Of a DNA stretch of 64,000 nt, positions 26,985 to 35,276 are shown in pieces. Position numbers and translations under genes: made by a program. This DNA comes from Alphaproteobacteria bacterium HT1-32 (GTDB taxonomy: Bacteria > Pseudomonadota > Alphaproteobacteria > Rhodospirillales > HT1-32): contig WJPL01000002.1 in assembly GCA_009649675.1 (NCBI GenBank), positions 434,001 to 498,000 on the forward strand, read 5' to 3'. The notes beneath the pieces are model-generated. The model saw only the letters and a list, made by a program, of their open reading frames with translations, searched no databases and was not told the DNA's origin. Positions within the stretch are counted from its first letter, which is position 1; each line of letters starts with the position of its first letter.

Positions 26985-28127
26985 ATGCGTATTCTGATCA
27001 TCACGAATCTCTATCCGCCGCAGGAACTAGGCGGCTATGGCCGGTATATTGCCGGTTATGGCGGGGAACTGGCCCGGCGTGGCTATGATCTGCGGATACT
27101 TGCCGGTGATATGCCGGCATTACAGAAAGCGCCGGACCGCAATCCTGCCCTGCACCGTGACCTCAGGCTTTATGGCAACTGGACAGACGGCGGGATTTCG
27201 CTTCTGCCGGAAGGCCGGGAGCGTGATGATATCGTCGCGGCAAATGTTGCGGCGACCCGCCATGCGCTTGCGGATTTCCAGCCCGATGTGGTTCTGTTCG
27301 GAAATCCGGACTTTATCTCATGGCGCTGTATCGAGGCGGTGATCACGGCCGGTGTGCCGGTGCTGCATCATATCGGCAATAATGATCCCGGATTCGACCC
27401 GGCTGATACACCGGCCGGACCACTCTATCAGCCTGCGGTCCCCAGTGCTTTCCTGCGTGAGAAGTTCATGGCTGCCGGATATCCCTTCGCCGGTGCCTCC
27501 GTGATATGGCCGGGGGCGGATGTCGCCGCTTTTGATGCCGGACCGCCACAGCCCCGGCCTCCCGGCCCCCTGCGGCTGGTCTATGCCAGCCTGATGTTGC
27601 CCTATAAAGGGCCTCAGGTGCTCATGGGGGCGCTGGCGGTTCTGAAAGCCACCAATGTCGCCATTGACTGTGTGTTTGCCGGTGACTCGACGGATCCCGG
27701 ATTTGTGGCCGGCATGAACGCCTTCGTCACCAGGCAGGGACTTGGCGGGCGGATCCGGTTTGTCGGTTATCTGGAGCCGGACCGGCTGCGCGCCCTCTAC
27801 CATGAACGCGATGTGCTGGTCTTCCCCTCGATCTTTGATGAGCCCTGGGGAATCAGTCAGGCCGAGGCGATGGCTGCGGGACTCTGCGTTGTCTCCTCAG
27901 ATGTGGGGGGGATTCCGGAAGTCATCGAAAATGGTGTGACCGGTTTTACCTTCCCGCGAGAGGATGCAATGTCCCTGTCCAGATTGCTGACCTCGTTGTC
28001 CCGCGATCCGGAGCGCCTGAACCGGGTTGCATCGGCCGGTCGTATGCAGGCACTGAAAAACTACGCAATACCTGCCTGTGTCGACAGGCTGGAGCAGGAA
28101 CTGCACGCGCTCGTCGCACGGTCCTGA
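26985..28127 (+). CDS. glycosyltransferase family 4 protein
   Basis: This 380-residue GT-B enzyme starts MRILIITNLYPPQELGGYGR, the acceptor-domain signature of GT4 enzymes. The donor domain carries LVYASLMLPYKGPQVLMGAL, RIRFVGYLEPDRLRALYHER and the nucleotide-sugar segment FPSIFDEPWGISQAEAMAAG with the EPWG...E-A motif. It transfers a sugar from a nucleotide donor to a glycan or lipid acceptor in the cytoplasm. GGAGG lies ten bases before ATG 26985. Its close coupling to two unknown paralogues suggests a small glycan-modifying set. Acceptor and sugar are not identifiable. Confidence 0.92.
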   Translation: MRILIITNLYPPQELGGYGRYIAGYGGELARRGYDLRILAGDMPALQKAPDRNPALHRDLRLYGNWTDGGISLLPEGRERDDIVAANVAATRHALADFQPDVVLFGNPDFISWRCIEAVITAGVPVLHHIGNNDPGFDPADTPAGPLYQPAVPSAFLREKFMAAGYPFAGASVIWPGADVAAFDAGPPQPRPPGPLRLVYASLMLPYKGPQVLMGALAVLKATNVAIDCVFAGDSTDPGFVAGMNAFVTRQGLGGRIRFVGYLEPDRLRALYHERDVLVFPSIFDEPWGISQAEAMAAGLCVVSSDVGGIPEVIENGVTGFTFPREDAMSLSRLLTSLSRDPERLNRVASAGRMQALKNYAIPACVDRLEQELHALVARS

Positions 28128-28148
28128 CAGTTTCGGCGTTTTTCCGGC

Positions 28149-28240
28149 ATCCTTCGAGACGGGCTTCGCCCTCCTCAGGATGAGGAATACTAACCTGCGG
28201 CCTCGTCCTGAGGAGGCGCTAAAGCGCCGTCTCGAAGGAT
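28149..28240. repeat. REP-type paired palindrome (two inverted units)
   Basis: Two inverted units form one long imperfect hairpin of 92 bases. The outer arms are ATCCTTCGAGACG (28149-28161) and its exact complement at 28228-28240. Inner arms CTCCTCAGGATGAGG (28171-28185) and CCTCGTCCTGAGGAG (28201-28215) pair with one mismatch. Each unit has its own small hairpins: GGGCTTCGCCC, CCTCA-GGA-TGAGG and GGCGCT-AA-AGCGCC. The TCCTTCGAGACG...CTCCTCAGGATGAGG sequence is the well-known interspersed palindrome of many alphaproteobacteria. It sits between convergent genes and may stabilise or end both transcripts. Confidence 0.88.
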
Positions 28241-28257
28241 CGCGGGAAAACGCAGAT

Positions 28258-28779
28258 TCAGACTGTCGCCACGACATTCAGGCTGAGATAACTGCCGTCA
28301 ATTTTCAGATCGCTGGAGTCCGGGAACAGGCCGAACCGTTCAACCTGTGCTGCTTCGCGAAAACCGGCCTGGGCCAGAAACAGGCAGAGCGTGTCGTAGG
28401 AAAAGCCGCATTTATGCAGGTCGTAGGCATCGGTCTGGCCGCCAAACATGACACGCATGATCTGAAGGCGGCTATCGGCGGAGATGCCGGGTTTGACATA
28501 GGTCGCCGCCAGTTTTTCCAGATCGGGAACGCTGATCATCAGCCGTCCGCTGGCGGCGAGTACCCGGCGGCATTCATTCAGCGCCCGGGGCAGTTCGTCT
28601 GCATAGGTCAGATGCTCCAGCACATGGCTGGCATAAATTTCAGTGACGGATGCATCCGCAAACCGTGACAGGTCGGTGCAGCTGCCAACATGGTCGACGT
28701 CCGGTCCGGCCTGAACATTCAGGATCTCCCAGCCGTCTTTTGGCGATTCACCACCAATATGTAACCGTCGTTCATTCAT
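28258..28779 (-). CDS. class I SAM-dependent methyltransferase-like protein
   Basis: The 173-residue protein begins MNERRLHIGGESPKDGWEIL, in which LHIGG is a degenerate SAM-binding motif I. It continues with VDHVGSCTDLSRFADASVTE, then ASHVLEHL (motif of the Methyltransf_11/predicted sugar or polysaccharide methyltransferase group), LNECRRVLAASGRLMISVPD and a C-terminal sheet. Proteins of this pattern often sit in glycan clusters, which fits the GT4 gene facing it across the REP repeat. ATG 28779 is chosen because residues before it resemble nothing; no clear ribosome site is present. Substrate unknown. Confidence 0.8.
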   Translation of the reverse strand: MNERRLHIGGESPKDGWEILNVQAGPDVDHVGSCTDLSRFADASVTEIYASHVLEHLTYADELPRALNECRRVLAASGRLMISVPDLEKLAATYVKPGISADSRLQIMRVMFGGQTDAYDLHKCGFSYDTLCLFLAQAGFREAAQVERFGLFPDSSDLKIDGSYLSLNVVATV

Positions 28780-28913
28780 GGGGGGAAGATAGCACCGGTT
28801 TTTCAGCCTGACACGACTGAACCGCTGAGGCCGTCTGTCCGTGCCTTGCACCGCAGCATCCCCGCCGATAGGGTCGCTCAACAATAAACCGGACGAGATG
28901 ATGAGGTATATCC

Positions 28914-29759
28914 ATGCGCTTTGAGGGCACCGACTCCTATGTGGCAACTGAAGACCTGATGGTCGCCGTCAATGCGGCCATTGCGCTGGAACGTCCCCTG
29001 CTGGTGAAGGGGGAGCCGGGGACGGGCAAGACCATCCTCGCGCATGAAATCGCCGCCGCTCTCGGTCGCAAGCTGATTACCTGGCATATCAAATCCACCA
29101 CCCGCGCCCAGCAGGGATTGTATGAATATGATGCGGTCTCACGCCTGCGCGACAGCCAGCTTGGTGATGACAGGGTTCACGATATTTCCAACTACATCGT
29201 CAAGGGCAAGCTGTGGGAAGCCTTTGAAGCGGATGAGCCGCCGGTGTTGCTGATCGACGAGATCGACAAGGCGGATATCGAATTCCCCAACGATCTGCTG
29301 CTCGAACTCGACCGCATGGAATTCTATGTCTACGAAACCCAGAAGACCGTGAAGGCTGAGAAGCGTCCGATTGTCATCATCACCTCAAACAATGAAAAGG
29401 AACTTCCGGACGCTTTCCTGCGCCGCTGTTTCTTCCATTATATCCGCTTCCCGGAACCGGAGGTGATGGAAAGCATCGTCAATGTCCATTACCCGGACAT
29501 TCGCAACCGCCTCGTAGCCGAGGCCATGCGTGTCTTCTACGACATCCGCGAGGCTCCGGGCCTGAAGAAGAAGCCCTCGACTTCCGAGCTGCTGGACTGG
29601 CTGAAGCTGCTGATGAACGAAGACATGCCGGAAGAGGTGCTGCGTTCAAAAGACGCCAAAGACCTCATCCCGCCGCTGCATGGCGCCTTGCTGAAGAACG
29701 AACAGGACGTCCACCTGCTCGAACGGCTGGCGTTCCTTAACCGGCGGGAACAGCGGTAA
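28914..29759 (+). CDS. MoxR family AAA+ ATPase (CoxD/CbbQ-like)
   Basis: The 281-residue protein has Walker A GEPGTGKT (residues 33-40), Walker B VLLIDEIDKADIEFPNDLL, sensor 1 IVIITSNNEKELPDAFLRRC and a C-terminal lid. This is the MoxR class of AAA+ ATPases, which with a VWA-domain partner act as chaperones inserting metals or activating enzymes. GAGG precedes ATG 28914. The VWA partner follows 65 bases later. No carbon monoxide dehydrogenase, Rubisco or nitric oxide reductase genes are in the window, so the client is not visible. Confidence 0.93.
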   Translation: MRFEGTDSYVATEDLMVAVNAAIALERPLLVKGEPGTGKTILAHEIAAALGRKLITWHIKSTTRAQQGLYEYDAVSRLRDSQLGDDRVHDISNYIVKGKLWEAFEADEPPVLLIDEIDKADIEFPNDLLLELDRMEFYVYETQKTVKAEKRPIVIITSNNEKELPDAFLRRCFFHYIRFPEPEVMESIVNVHYPDIRNRLVAEAMRVFYDIREAPGLKKKPSTSELLDWLKLLMNEDMPEEVLRSKDAKDLIPPLHGALLKNEQDVHLLERLAFLNRREQR

Positions 29760-29824
29760 TTCTCTTGTTGTTCCTCATTTTCAGCATCCCTCATCATTCT
29801 GAAACGAGTTGATAGCCTCGCCTC

Positions 29825-31003
29825 ATGTTCACCACCTTTTTCTATGAACTCCGCGATGCCCGCCTTCCGGTTTCCCTGAAGGAGTATCTGACGCTGCTCG
29901 GTGCGATGGAGAAGGGGGTGGCGGATTATTCCATCGATCATTTCTATTATCTCGCCCGCGCGACGCTGGTGAAGGATGAACGGCATCTGGACCGGTTTGA
30001 TCTGGTGTTCGCGAAAGTGTTCGAGGGCGTGCTGTCGACGCTGGAGGCGATTGATGCGGAAATTCCGGAAGAGTGGCTGAAGAAGCTGGCGGAGAAGTTC
30101 CTGACCGACGAGGAAAAGGCGAAGGTTGAGAGCCTCGGCGGCTGGGACAAACTGATGGAGACGCTGAAGGAACGGCTGGCAGAACAGCAGAAACGGCATC
30201 AGGGCGGGTCGAAATGGATCGGCACGGCGGGAACCTCGCCGTTCGGGGCTTATGGCTATAACCCGGAAGGCATTCGCATCGGTCAGGATGGTAACCGCAA
30301 CTTCCGGGCGGTGAAGGTCTGGGGCAAGCGGGAGTTCCGTAATCTCGATGACGGGGTTGAGATCGGCACCCGCAATATCAAGGTTGCCCTTCGACGGTTA
30401 CGCCGGTTCGCCCGGCAGGGGGCTGAAACCGAACTGGATCTGGATGATACGATCCGCTCAACCGCTGCCAAAGGCGGTATGCTGGACATCAAGATGGCAG
30501 CGGAGCGTCGCAATACGGTCAAGGTGCTGCTGATGATGGATATCGGCGGGTCGATGGATGGGCATGTGAAGCGCTGCGAGGAATTGTTCTCAGCCGCCCG
30601 AACCGAATTCAAGCATCTCGCATTCACCTATTTCCATAACTGTGTCTATGAGAGCGTCTGGACCGATAACCACCGGCGTAATGTCGAGCGTATCCCGACG
30701 GAAGAGCTGATCCGAACCTATGGTCCGGACTGGAAGCTGGTCTTTGTCGGTGATGCCTCCATGAGCCCTTACGAGATCGAGTATCCCGGCGGCAGTGTCG
30801 AGCACTGGAACGAGGAGCCGGGCCGGGCGTGGGTGCAGCGCCTGCTGAATCATTTCCCGCATCATGTCTGGCTGAACCCGGTGCCGTCCAGGGTCTGGGA
30901 TTACACCCATTCGATCCGTATCCTGTCGGAGATGCTGGAAGGCCGTATGTACCCGCTGACCATTGAAGGGCTTGATGGTGCAATGCGGGAATTAAATCGC
31001 TGA
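29825..31003 (+). CDS. VWA domain-containing CoxE-like protein
   Basis: This 392-residue protein matches the CoxE/VWA family that pairs with MoxR ATPases. The N-terminal part begins FTTFFYELRDARLPVSLKEY, typical of the family. The VWA domain starts near residue 234 (VLLMMDIGGSMDGHVKRCEE) with a MIDAS in which the usual DxSxS is DIGGS, as often in CoxE. Further matches are FTYFHNCVYESVWTD and KLVFVGDASMSPYEI. It probably couples ATPase work to a metal-bound client protein. The MoxR gene is directly upstream on the same strand; the start has only a weak ribosome site, suggesting coupling. Confidence 0.9.
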   Translation: MFTTFFYELRDARLPVSLKEYLTLLGAMEKGVADYSIDHFYYLARATLVKDERHLDRFDLVFAKVFEGVLSTLEAIDAEIPEEWLKKLAEKFLTDEEKAKVESLGGWDKLMETLKERLAEQQKRHQGGSKWIGTAGTSPFGAYGYNPEGIRIGQDGNRNFRAVKVWGKREFRNLDDGVEIGTRNIKVALRRLRRFARQGAETELDLDDTIRSTAAKGGMLDIKMAAERRNTVKVLLMMDIGGSMDGHVKRCEELFSAARTEFKHLAFTYFHNCVYESVWTDNHRRNVERIPTEELIRTYGPDWKLVFVGDASMSPYEIEYPGGSVEHWNEEPGRAWVQRLLNHFPHHVWLNPVPSRVWDYTHSIRILSEMLEGRMYPLTIEGLDGAMRELNR

Positions 31004-31330
31004 TATCTGCATAAAATTTTTGCAGCCGGTGGTTTTTATGAGATCTGACAGTGCCTGGTCGTTCGCCTCGGAGACGACGTGTCAGGGGTTGGTTTTATGT
31101 GTTAGTGTATTGTTATAAAAGAGATATGGTTCGTTTTTTAAAATATGAAACATGTCTCTGAAGGTTGAGTTTTAGGCTGCCTTGGCTGTTTTTGTGCAGT
31201 GCAACAAAACCCCTTGACGCCAGCAAATATATCCGTATATTCCCAGTCATGTTGCAGCGCACAAGAATGCGCCCAACGGAAATTCAGGGGCTGATTCCCA
31301 GCCCTCCCGAGAGCAAAAGGAACAGCTATT
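31004..31330. other. 327-base intergenic region: 3' hairpin plus phasin promoter region
   Basis: No gene is visible here. The left part holds an imperfect hairpin (CTGACA 31045-31050 and GTCGT 31058-31062 pairing with ACGAC 31074-31078 and TGTCAG 31080-31085) followed by T-rich sequence, a possible end for the CoxE transcript. The middle is AT-rich without clear signals. The right part, from 31191, is the phasin promoter and its operator-like repeats. Confidence 0.6.
31191..31264 (+). promoter_or_regulatory. phasin promoter flanked by PhaR-like inverted sites
   Basis: TTGACG (31214-31219), a 16-base spacer and TATATT (31236-31241) form a strong sigma70-like promoter about 90 bases before the phasin start. 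Immediately upstream lies TTTGTGCAGTGCAACAAA (31191-31208), and just after the expected start site lies TGTTGCAGCGCACAA (31250-31264). The second is an inverted near-copy of the first (11 of 13 core bases). TGC/GCA-rich motifs of this sort bind the polyhydroxyalkanoate-responsive repressor PhaR at phasin promoters. Assignment to PhaR rests on this resemblance. Confidence 0.6.
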
Positions 31331-31696
31331 ATGATCAAGAGCATGGACGAAGTCGTCGCTTTCAATAAAGGCAATTTCGACGCCGTTGTTAAAACCGGTA
31401 ATCTGGCAGTTAAGGGTTTTGAAGCCCTTTCAAAAGCCTACATGGCCGCTGCCAAAGTGCAGTTCGATGCCATCGAGAACTACAGCAAGGCCGTTGCCGG
31501 CGTGAAAGACGTCAAGGAAGTTGTCGAACTGCAGAGCAACCTGTTCAAGAAGAACATGGATACCGCAGTTGCCGAGAGCAAAAAGATTGCCGAACTTCAC
31601 GTGAAGGTCGCCAATGACACTTTCGCACCGATGACCGAGCGCGTTGAAGCCGCTCAGAAGGTCGCCGAGAAGGTTGCTGATTTCAAGGCTGCCTGA
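31331..31696 (+). CDS. phasin family protein
   Basis: The 121-residue, cysteine-free, amphipathic helical protein fits the Phasin_2 family: IKSMDEVVAFNKGNFDAVVK, then NLAVKGFEALSKAYMAAAKV, VKEVVELQSNLFKKNMDTAV and a C-terminal helix TERVEAAQKVAEKVADFKAA. Phasins coat polyhydroxyalkanoate granules and control their number and size. AAAGGA lies ten bases before the ATG. It is a single-gene unit with its own promoter, operator-like repeats and a terminator, so it is likely induced when storage polymer accumulates. No phaC synthase is in this window. Confidence 0.93.
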   Translation: MIKSMDEVVAFNKGNFDAVVKTGNLAVKGFEALSKAYMAAAKVQFDAIENYSKAVAGVKDVKEVVELQSNLFKKNMDTAVAESKKIAELHVKVANDTFAPMTERVEAAQKVAEKVADFKAA

Positions 31697-31752
31697 TCAG
31701 GCAATCATACAGGAAGCCGGCCGTTCCTCCCACGGCCCGGACTTCCAAGCAG

Positions 31753-31781
31753 AACCCGGTGGATTGTTCCGCCGGGTTTTT
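31753..31781 (+). terminator. rho-independent terminator of the phasin gene
   Basis: AACCCGGTGG, loop ATTGTT, CCGCCGGGTT and a five-base T run form a clear intrinsic terminator (one T-G pair) about 55 bases after the phasin stop. Confidence 0.88.
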
Positions 31782-31913
31782 GCTTGTCTGGTTCAGGGTG
31801 AAGGGGTGTTAACCCGCCGGAATATGATTTCCTGAGATTACAGCCTTCGATCGTGTCACACTTCGTTTTGCCTGTATATTCCACTGACTTGTGAAAATCT
31901 GAAAGCCACAGCC

Positions 31914-32498
31914 TTGATTGACCTTGGTGACCACTGCCAGCTTTACATCATCACACCGCCACAGATCGATCTGGAGCCTTTCGCCGTGATCTTCGAGGAG
32001 GCACTTGAGCGGTTTCAGCCTGCCTGTGTGCAGTTGAGGCTTCCGGATGCAAGCGAAGGTGAGTGGCGTCTGGCGACTGAACGCCTGATGCCACTGGCAC
32101 AGGGGCGTGACATTGCTTTTCTGCTGAGCGAGCAGGCCGGCCTGGTGGCCGAGTTTGATTGTGACGGTGTGCATGTCGGAGAGGGCAGGCTGACGGTCGC
32201 AGAAGCGCGTACTATCGTCGGACCTGATCGTTCGGTTGGTGTCTCCTGTGGCGGATCCCGTCACGCGGCGATGCAGGCAGCCGAAGCGGGGGCTGATTAT
32301 GTCAGCTTCGGGCCGTTTTTTCCGAGCCCGACCAAGCCGCAGGTCACGGATCTGGCCGATATCGAGATATTGTCGATCTGGTCAGAAGTGACGACGGTGC
32401 CGAGTGTTGCCATTGGCGGGGTAACGCCCGACAACGCCCGTTCACTGGCCGATGCAGGTGCCGATTTTGTGGCGATGGTCAGTGGTGTGTGGCGTTAG
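31914..32498 (+). CDS. thiamine phosphate synthase-like protein (ThiE family)
   Basis: This 194-residue TIM-barrel protein starts QLYIITPPQIDL-like after a short lead and contains CDGVHVGEGRLTVAEAR, SVGVSCGGSRHAAMQAAEAG, DYVSFGPFFPSPTKP and the phosphate-binding VAIGGVTPDNARSLADAGAD. ThiE joins the thiazole and pyrimidine phosphates. In most ThiE proteins the first motif reads GVHxGQxD, its Asp helping to hold magnesium; here it reads GVHVGEGR, so activity may be altered. No ATG is near the N-terminus; TTG 31914 is the best start. It precedes efp and suhB on the same strand. It may be a paralogue rather than the pathway enzyme. Confidence 0.82.
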   Translation: MIDLGDHCQLYIITPPQIDLEPFAVIFEEALERFQPACVQLRLPDASEGEWRLATERLMPLAQGRDIAFLLSEQAGLVAEFDCDGVHVGEGRLTVAEARTIVGPDRSVGVSCGGSRHAAMQAAEAGADYVSFGPFFPSPTKPQVTDLADIEILSIWSEVTTVPSVAIGGVTPDNARSLADAGADFVAMVSGVWR

Positions 32499-32659
32499 GC
32501 CGTCATGTCGGTCCGGCGTGACAAACTGCCGGGCAGGTCATCAGAAAGCGAACAGGTGGTGGCAATAACCGCTGCGCATTGCGTCACGGGGCTGTCGCCG
32601 GTATAACGCGCCACCTTCTGGACAGTATATAACGTCTCACCCAATCAGGATATCGAGAT

Positions 32660-33229
32660 ATGAAGATCAACGGTAACGCCATTCGACCGGGCAATGTCAT
32701 TGAACATCAGGGCCGTCTCTGGCGCGCGGTGAAAATTTCCCATACCCAGCCCGGCAAGGGCGGGGCCTATGCCCAGGTTGAATTGAAAGATATTCGTAAC
32801 GGCACAAAGCTGAACGAACGCTTCCGGTCGGCGGAATCGGTTGAGCGTGTCCGGCTTGAGCAGGATGACTATCAGTTCCTGTTCGCCGAGGGCGAAATGT
32901 ACACCTTCATGAATATCGAGAGCTATGAGCAGATTTCTCTGGCTGCGGATATGGTTGGCGAAGAACAGGTGCCTTTCCTGCAGGACGGTATGCAGGTGAA
33001 GATTGAAAGCTACGAAGACAGCCCGATTGGCGTGGAACTGCCGGAAACGACGATCCTTGAGATCGTCGAAGCGGATGCCGTTGTGAAGGGCCAGACGGCT
33101 TCTTCCTCCTACAAGCCGGCTCTGCTTGAGAATGGTGTCCGCATTCAGGTGCCGCCGCATATCGGGTCAGGAACGCGCGTTGTCGTGAACATAGCCGAAC
33201 GTACCTACGTCGAACGCGCAAAGGACTGA
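32660..33229 (+). CDS. efp: elongation factor P
   Basis: The 189-residue three-domain protein begins [20 protein letters not shown] and carries the modifiable-lysine loop [14 protein letters not shown] with Lys33 at the tip, corresponding to Lys34 of E. coli EF-P. The C-terminal signature is [23 protein letters not shown] enters the ribosomal E site and relieves stalling at polyproline, which is relevant to the proline-rich envelope proteins encoded in this window (34174, 58228). The gene lies six bases upstream of the inositol monophosphatase gene. A plausible promoter is TTGCGT-17-TATAAC around 32580, weak. Confidence 0.97.
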   Translation: MKINGNAIRPGNVIEHQGRLWRAVKISHTQPGKGGAYAQVELKDIRNGTKLNERFRSAESVERVRLEQDDYQFLFAEGEMYTFMNIESYEQISLAADMVGEEQVPFLQDGMQVKIESYEDSPIGVELPETTILEIVEADAVVKGQTASSSYKPALLENGVRIQVPPHIGSGTRVVVNIAERTYVERAKD

Positions 33230-33235
33230 TCGCTC

Positions 33236-34048
33236 ATGGCTCGCCGTAGTGCGCTGATTAATGTGATGGCCAATGCCGCCGACAAGGCGGGCAGAAGGCT
33301 GGTTCGTGATTTTGGTGAAGTCGAGTTGCTTCAGGTCTCGATGAAGGGGCCGGGCGATTTTGTCTCGTCTGCCGATCTGCGGGCTGAGCGGACCATCAAG
33401 GCGGAACTGCGCAAGGCGCGGCCGGACTTTGGCTTCCTGATGGAAGAATCCGGCTCTGAGGACGGGGCCGATTCGGACAGTAAGTGGATTGTGGACCCGC
33501 TGGATGGCACCACCAACTTCCTGCACGGCATTCCGAACTGGTGTATCTCCATCGCTCTGGAAAAGCAGGGAGAGATCGTTGCCGGTGTGGTCTATCAGCC
33601 AGTCGGCGATCAGATGTTCTGGGCCGAAAAAGGCGAGGGTGCCTTCCTGAACAATCAGCGCCTGCGGGTGTCGGCACGCAAAGAGATCGGTCATTCACTG
33701 TTCGCCACGGGTATCCCCTGGCAGGACAAGGGGGACCATGAAACCTACCTGAAGCAGCTTGGTGCCGTGATGAAGGAATCCGCAGGAATCCGCCGTATCG
33801 GATCTGCTGCGCTGGACCTAGCTTATGTTGCTGCCGGTAAGGTTGAAGGCTACTGGGAAGAGGGTATCAACGCCTGGGATGTTGCGGCCGGAATCATCAT
33901 GGTCCGCGAAGCCGGCGGTTATGTAACCGAACTTGATGGCAAGGAAAACGTCATCTACGGTCGCTCTATTCTGGCTGCCAATGACCGGATGCACGGCAAG
34001 TTGAAACGGCTGTTGCGGAACGCTGTCCGGGAACCGAAACCGGTCTGA
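33236..34048 (+). CDS. suhB: inositol-1-monophosphatase family protein (SuhB-like)
   Basis: This 270-residue protein has the metal-site motifs of the family: FLMEESGSEDG, WIVDPLDGTTNFLHGIPNW (with DPLDGTTNF) and AWDVAAGIIMVREAGG. It hydrolyses inositol-1-phosphate or similar phosphates with magnesium and, in SuhB proteins, also takes part in rRNA antitermination and processing. At the start it reads MARRSALINVMANAADKAGR, as in alphaproteobacterial SuhB. It follows efp by six bases, a conserved pairing in this class. Which of the two roles dominates here is not visible. Confidence 0.93.
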   Translation: MARRSALINVMANAADKAGRRLVRDFGEVELLQVSMKGPGDFVSSADLRAERTIKAELRKARPDFGFLMEESGSEDGADSDSKWIVDPLDGTTNFLHGIPNWCISIALEKQGEIVAGVVYQPVGDQMFWAEKGEGAFLNNQRLRVSARKEIGHSLFATGIPWQDKGDHETYLKQLGAVMKESAGIRRIGSAALDLAYVAAGKVEGYWEEGINAWDVAAGIIMVREAGGYVTELDGKENVIYGRSILAANDRMHGKLKRLLRNAVREPKPV

Positions 34049-34173
34049 CCGGTAAAGCGGTTGTGGCGTTGTAGCGCCTTGGTTATCTTCGGTTTACATT
34101 TCAAGCTAGTCCGGATGAGCTGGCGCGACTGAGGCTTTTCGCGGCAGCCCAGGATCAGGAGGATTTCAACCCG

Positions 34174-35220
34174 ATGCGACGCACAGTTCTGACCTTATCA
34201 CTGCTGACCCTGACTGTACTGCCGGTGTCTGCGCAGTCTCAGGTTATTGTCGGCAGCGGTGGAAACCCTTCCGTGACAGTCGATTACAGCGTCCTCGGTA
34301 TGCCCGGTGGCGGATCCGGTTATCCGTCAGCCGGATATGATACGGGAACCGGCGGGCTGCTGATGCCAAACGGGCAGGCTCCGCGCTCACGGATTGTCGC
34401 GCCGCAGTTCAATACAGAAACAACCGTTATTGGTGGTAACAGTCTGTCACCTGTTCCGGCCCCGGCTACTGCCGGTGGCAGCGGCCTGACCCCGGAAGCG
34501 ATGGCTCTGCTTGGTGCTCAGGGAAATGCTCCTGCACTTACCCCGCCGCCGGTTGCATCGTCACCCAAGCCAAAAGTCCGCGCGACACCGGCTGCGCCAA
34601 AGCCCGAGCCTGCGCCGGCTCAGGTTGCGAAGGTTGAACCAAAGATCGAGGTTACCCGCCCGACACCACCAAAGCCTGCTGCGCCGGAAGCCCCGGCTGC
34701 GGAAAAAGCTGTTCCTGCGGCTGAACCGGCACCGGAAGTCGCGGTAACGCCACCTGCACCGGAAGCTCCGGCAGCGCCACCGGCACCAGCACCAGCACCC
34801 GTAGCAGCCCCTGCGCCGGCGGCGCCAACACCGCCGGCCCCACCCGCACCTGCGCCAACACAGGTTGCGAAAGCAGAACCCGGACCGGCCGCACCTGCTG
34901 CGGGGGCACCGGAAACTGCCCTGCTTGCCTTTGCGCCGGGGGAAACACGTTTGCCAAGTGAAGGAATCGCCTCGCTTGAACAGATTGCCCTTGCTGCTGC
35001 CGCGGATGAAAGTCTGCGTATTCAGTTGCTGGCCTATGCCAGTGCCGATGGCGGTCCGTCGAGCACAGCGCGCCGTATTTCGCTGAAGCGGGCCCTGAAC
35101 GTGCGCAAGTTTCTGATCGACAAGGATGTCCGGGCGTCCCGCATTGATGTGCGCGCACTGGGGAACCGGGTGCCTTCCGGCGATCCTGACCGGGTGGATG
35201 TTTCGATCGCCCGACGCTGA
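34174..35220 (+). CDS. secreted OmpA-like protein with proline/alanine-rich linker
   Basis: The 348-residue product has a signal peptide (MRRTVLTLSLLTLTVLPVSA, cut before QSQ), a glycine-rich N-terminal part (residues 25-100), a long Pro/Ala/Glu linker (about 115-240) and a C-terminal OmpA-like domain (LAFAPGETRLPSEGIASLEQ, then LAYASADGGPSSTARRISLK and VRALGNRVPSGDPDRVDVSI). The OmpA domain would bind peptidoglycan, while the flexible linker spans the periplasm. AGGAGG precedes ATG 34174. It is the first of three same-strand genes with MotA/TolQ-like and MotB-like proteins. There is no lipobox, so it is either soluble periplasmic or held by partners. Confidence 0.85.
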   Translation: MRRTVLTLSLLTLTVLPVSAQSQVIVGSGGNPSVTVDYSVLGMPGGGSGYPSAGYDTGTGGLLMPNGQAPRSRIVAPQFNTETTVIGGNSLSPVPAPATAGGSGLTPEAMALLGAQGNAPALTPPPVASSPKPKVRATPAAPKPEPAPAQVAKVEPKIEVTRPTPPKPAAPEAPAAEKAVPAAEPAPEVAVTPPAPEAPAAPPAPAPAPVAAPAPAAPTPPAPPAPAPTQVAKAEPGPAAPAAGAPETALLAFAPGETRLPSEGIASLEQIALAAAADESLRIQLLAYASADGGPSSTARRISLKRALNVRKFLIDKDVRASRIDVRALGNRVPSGDPDRVDVSIARR

Positions 35221-35276
35221 CGCCGGACTGACGACAGAAAGACCACACCCGGCACCGTTAGAACAATGTAAAGAGC

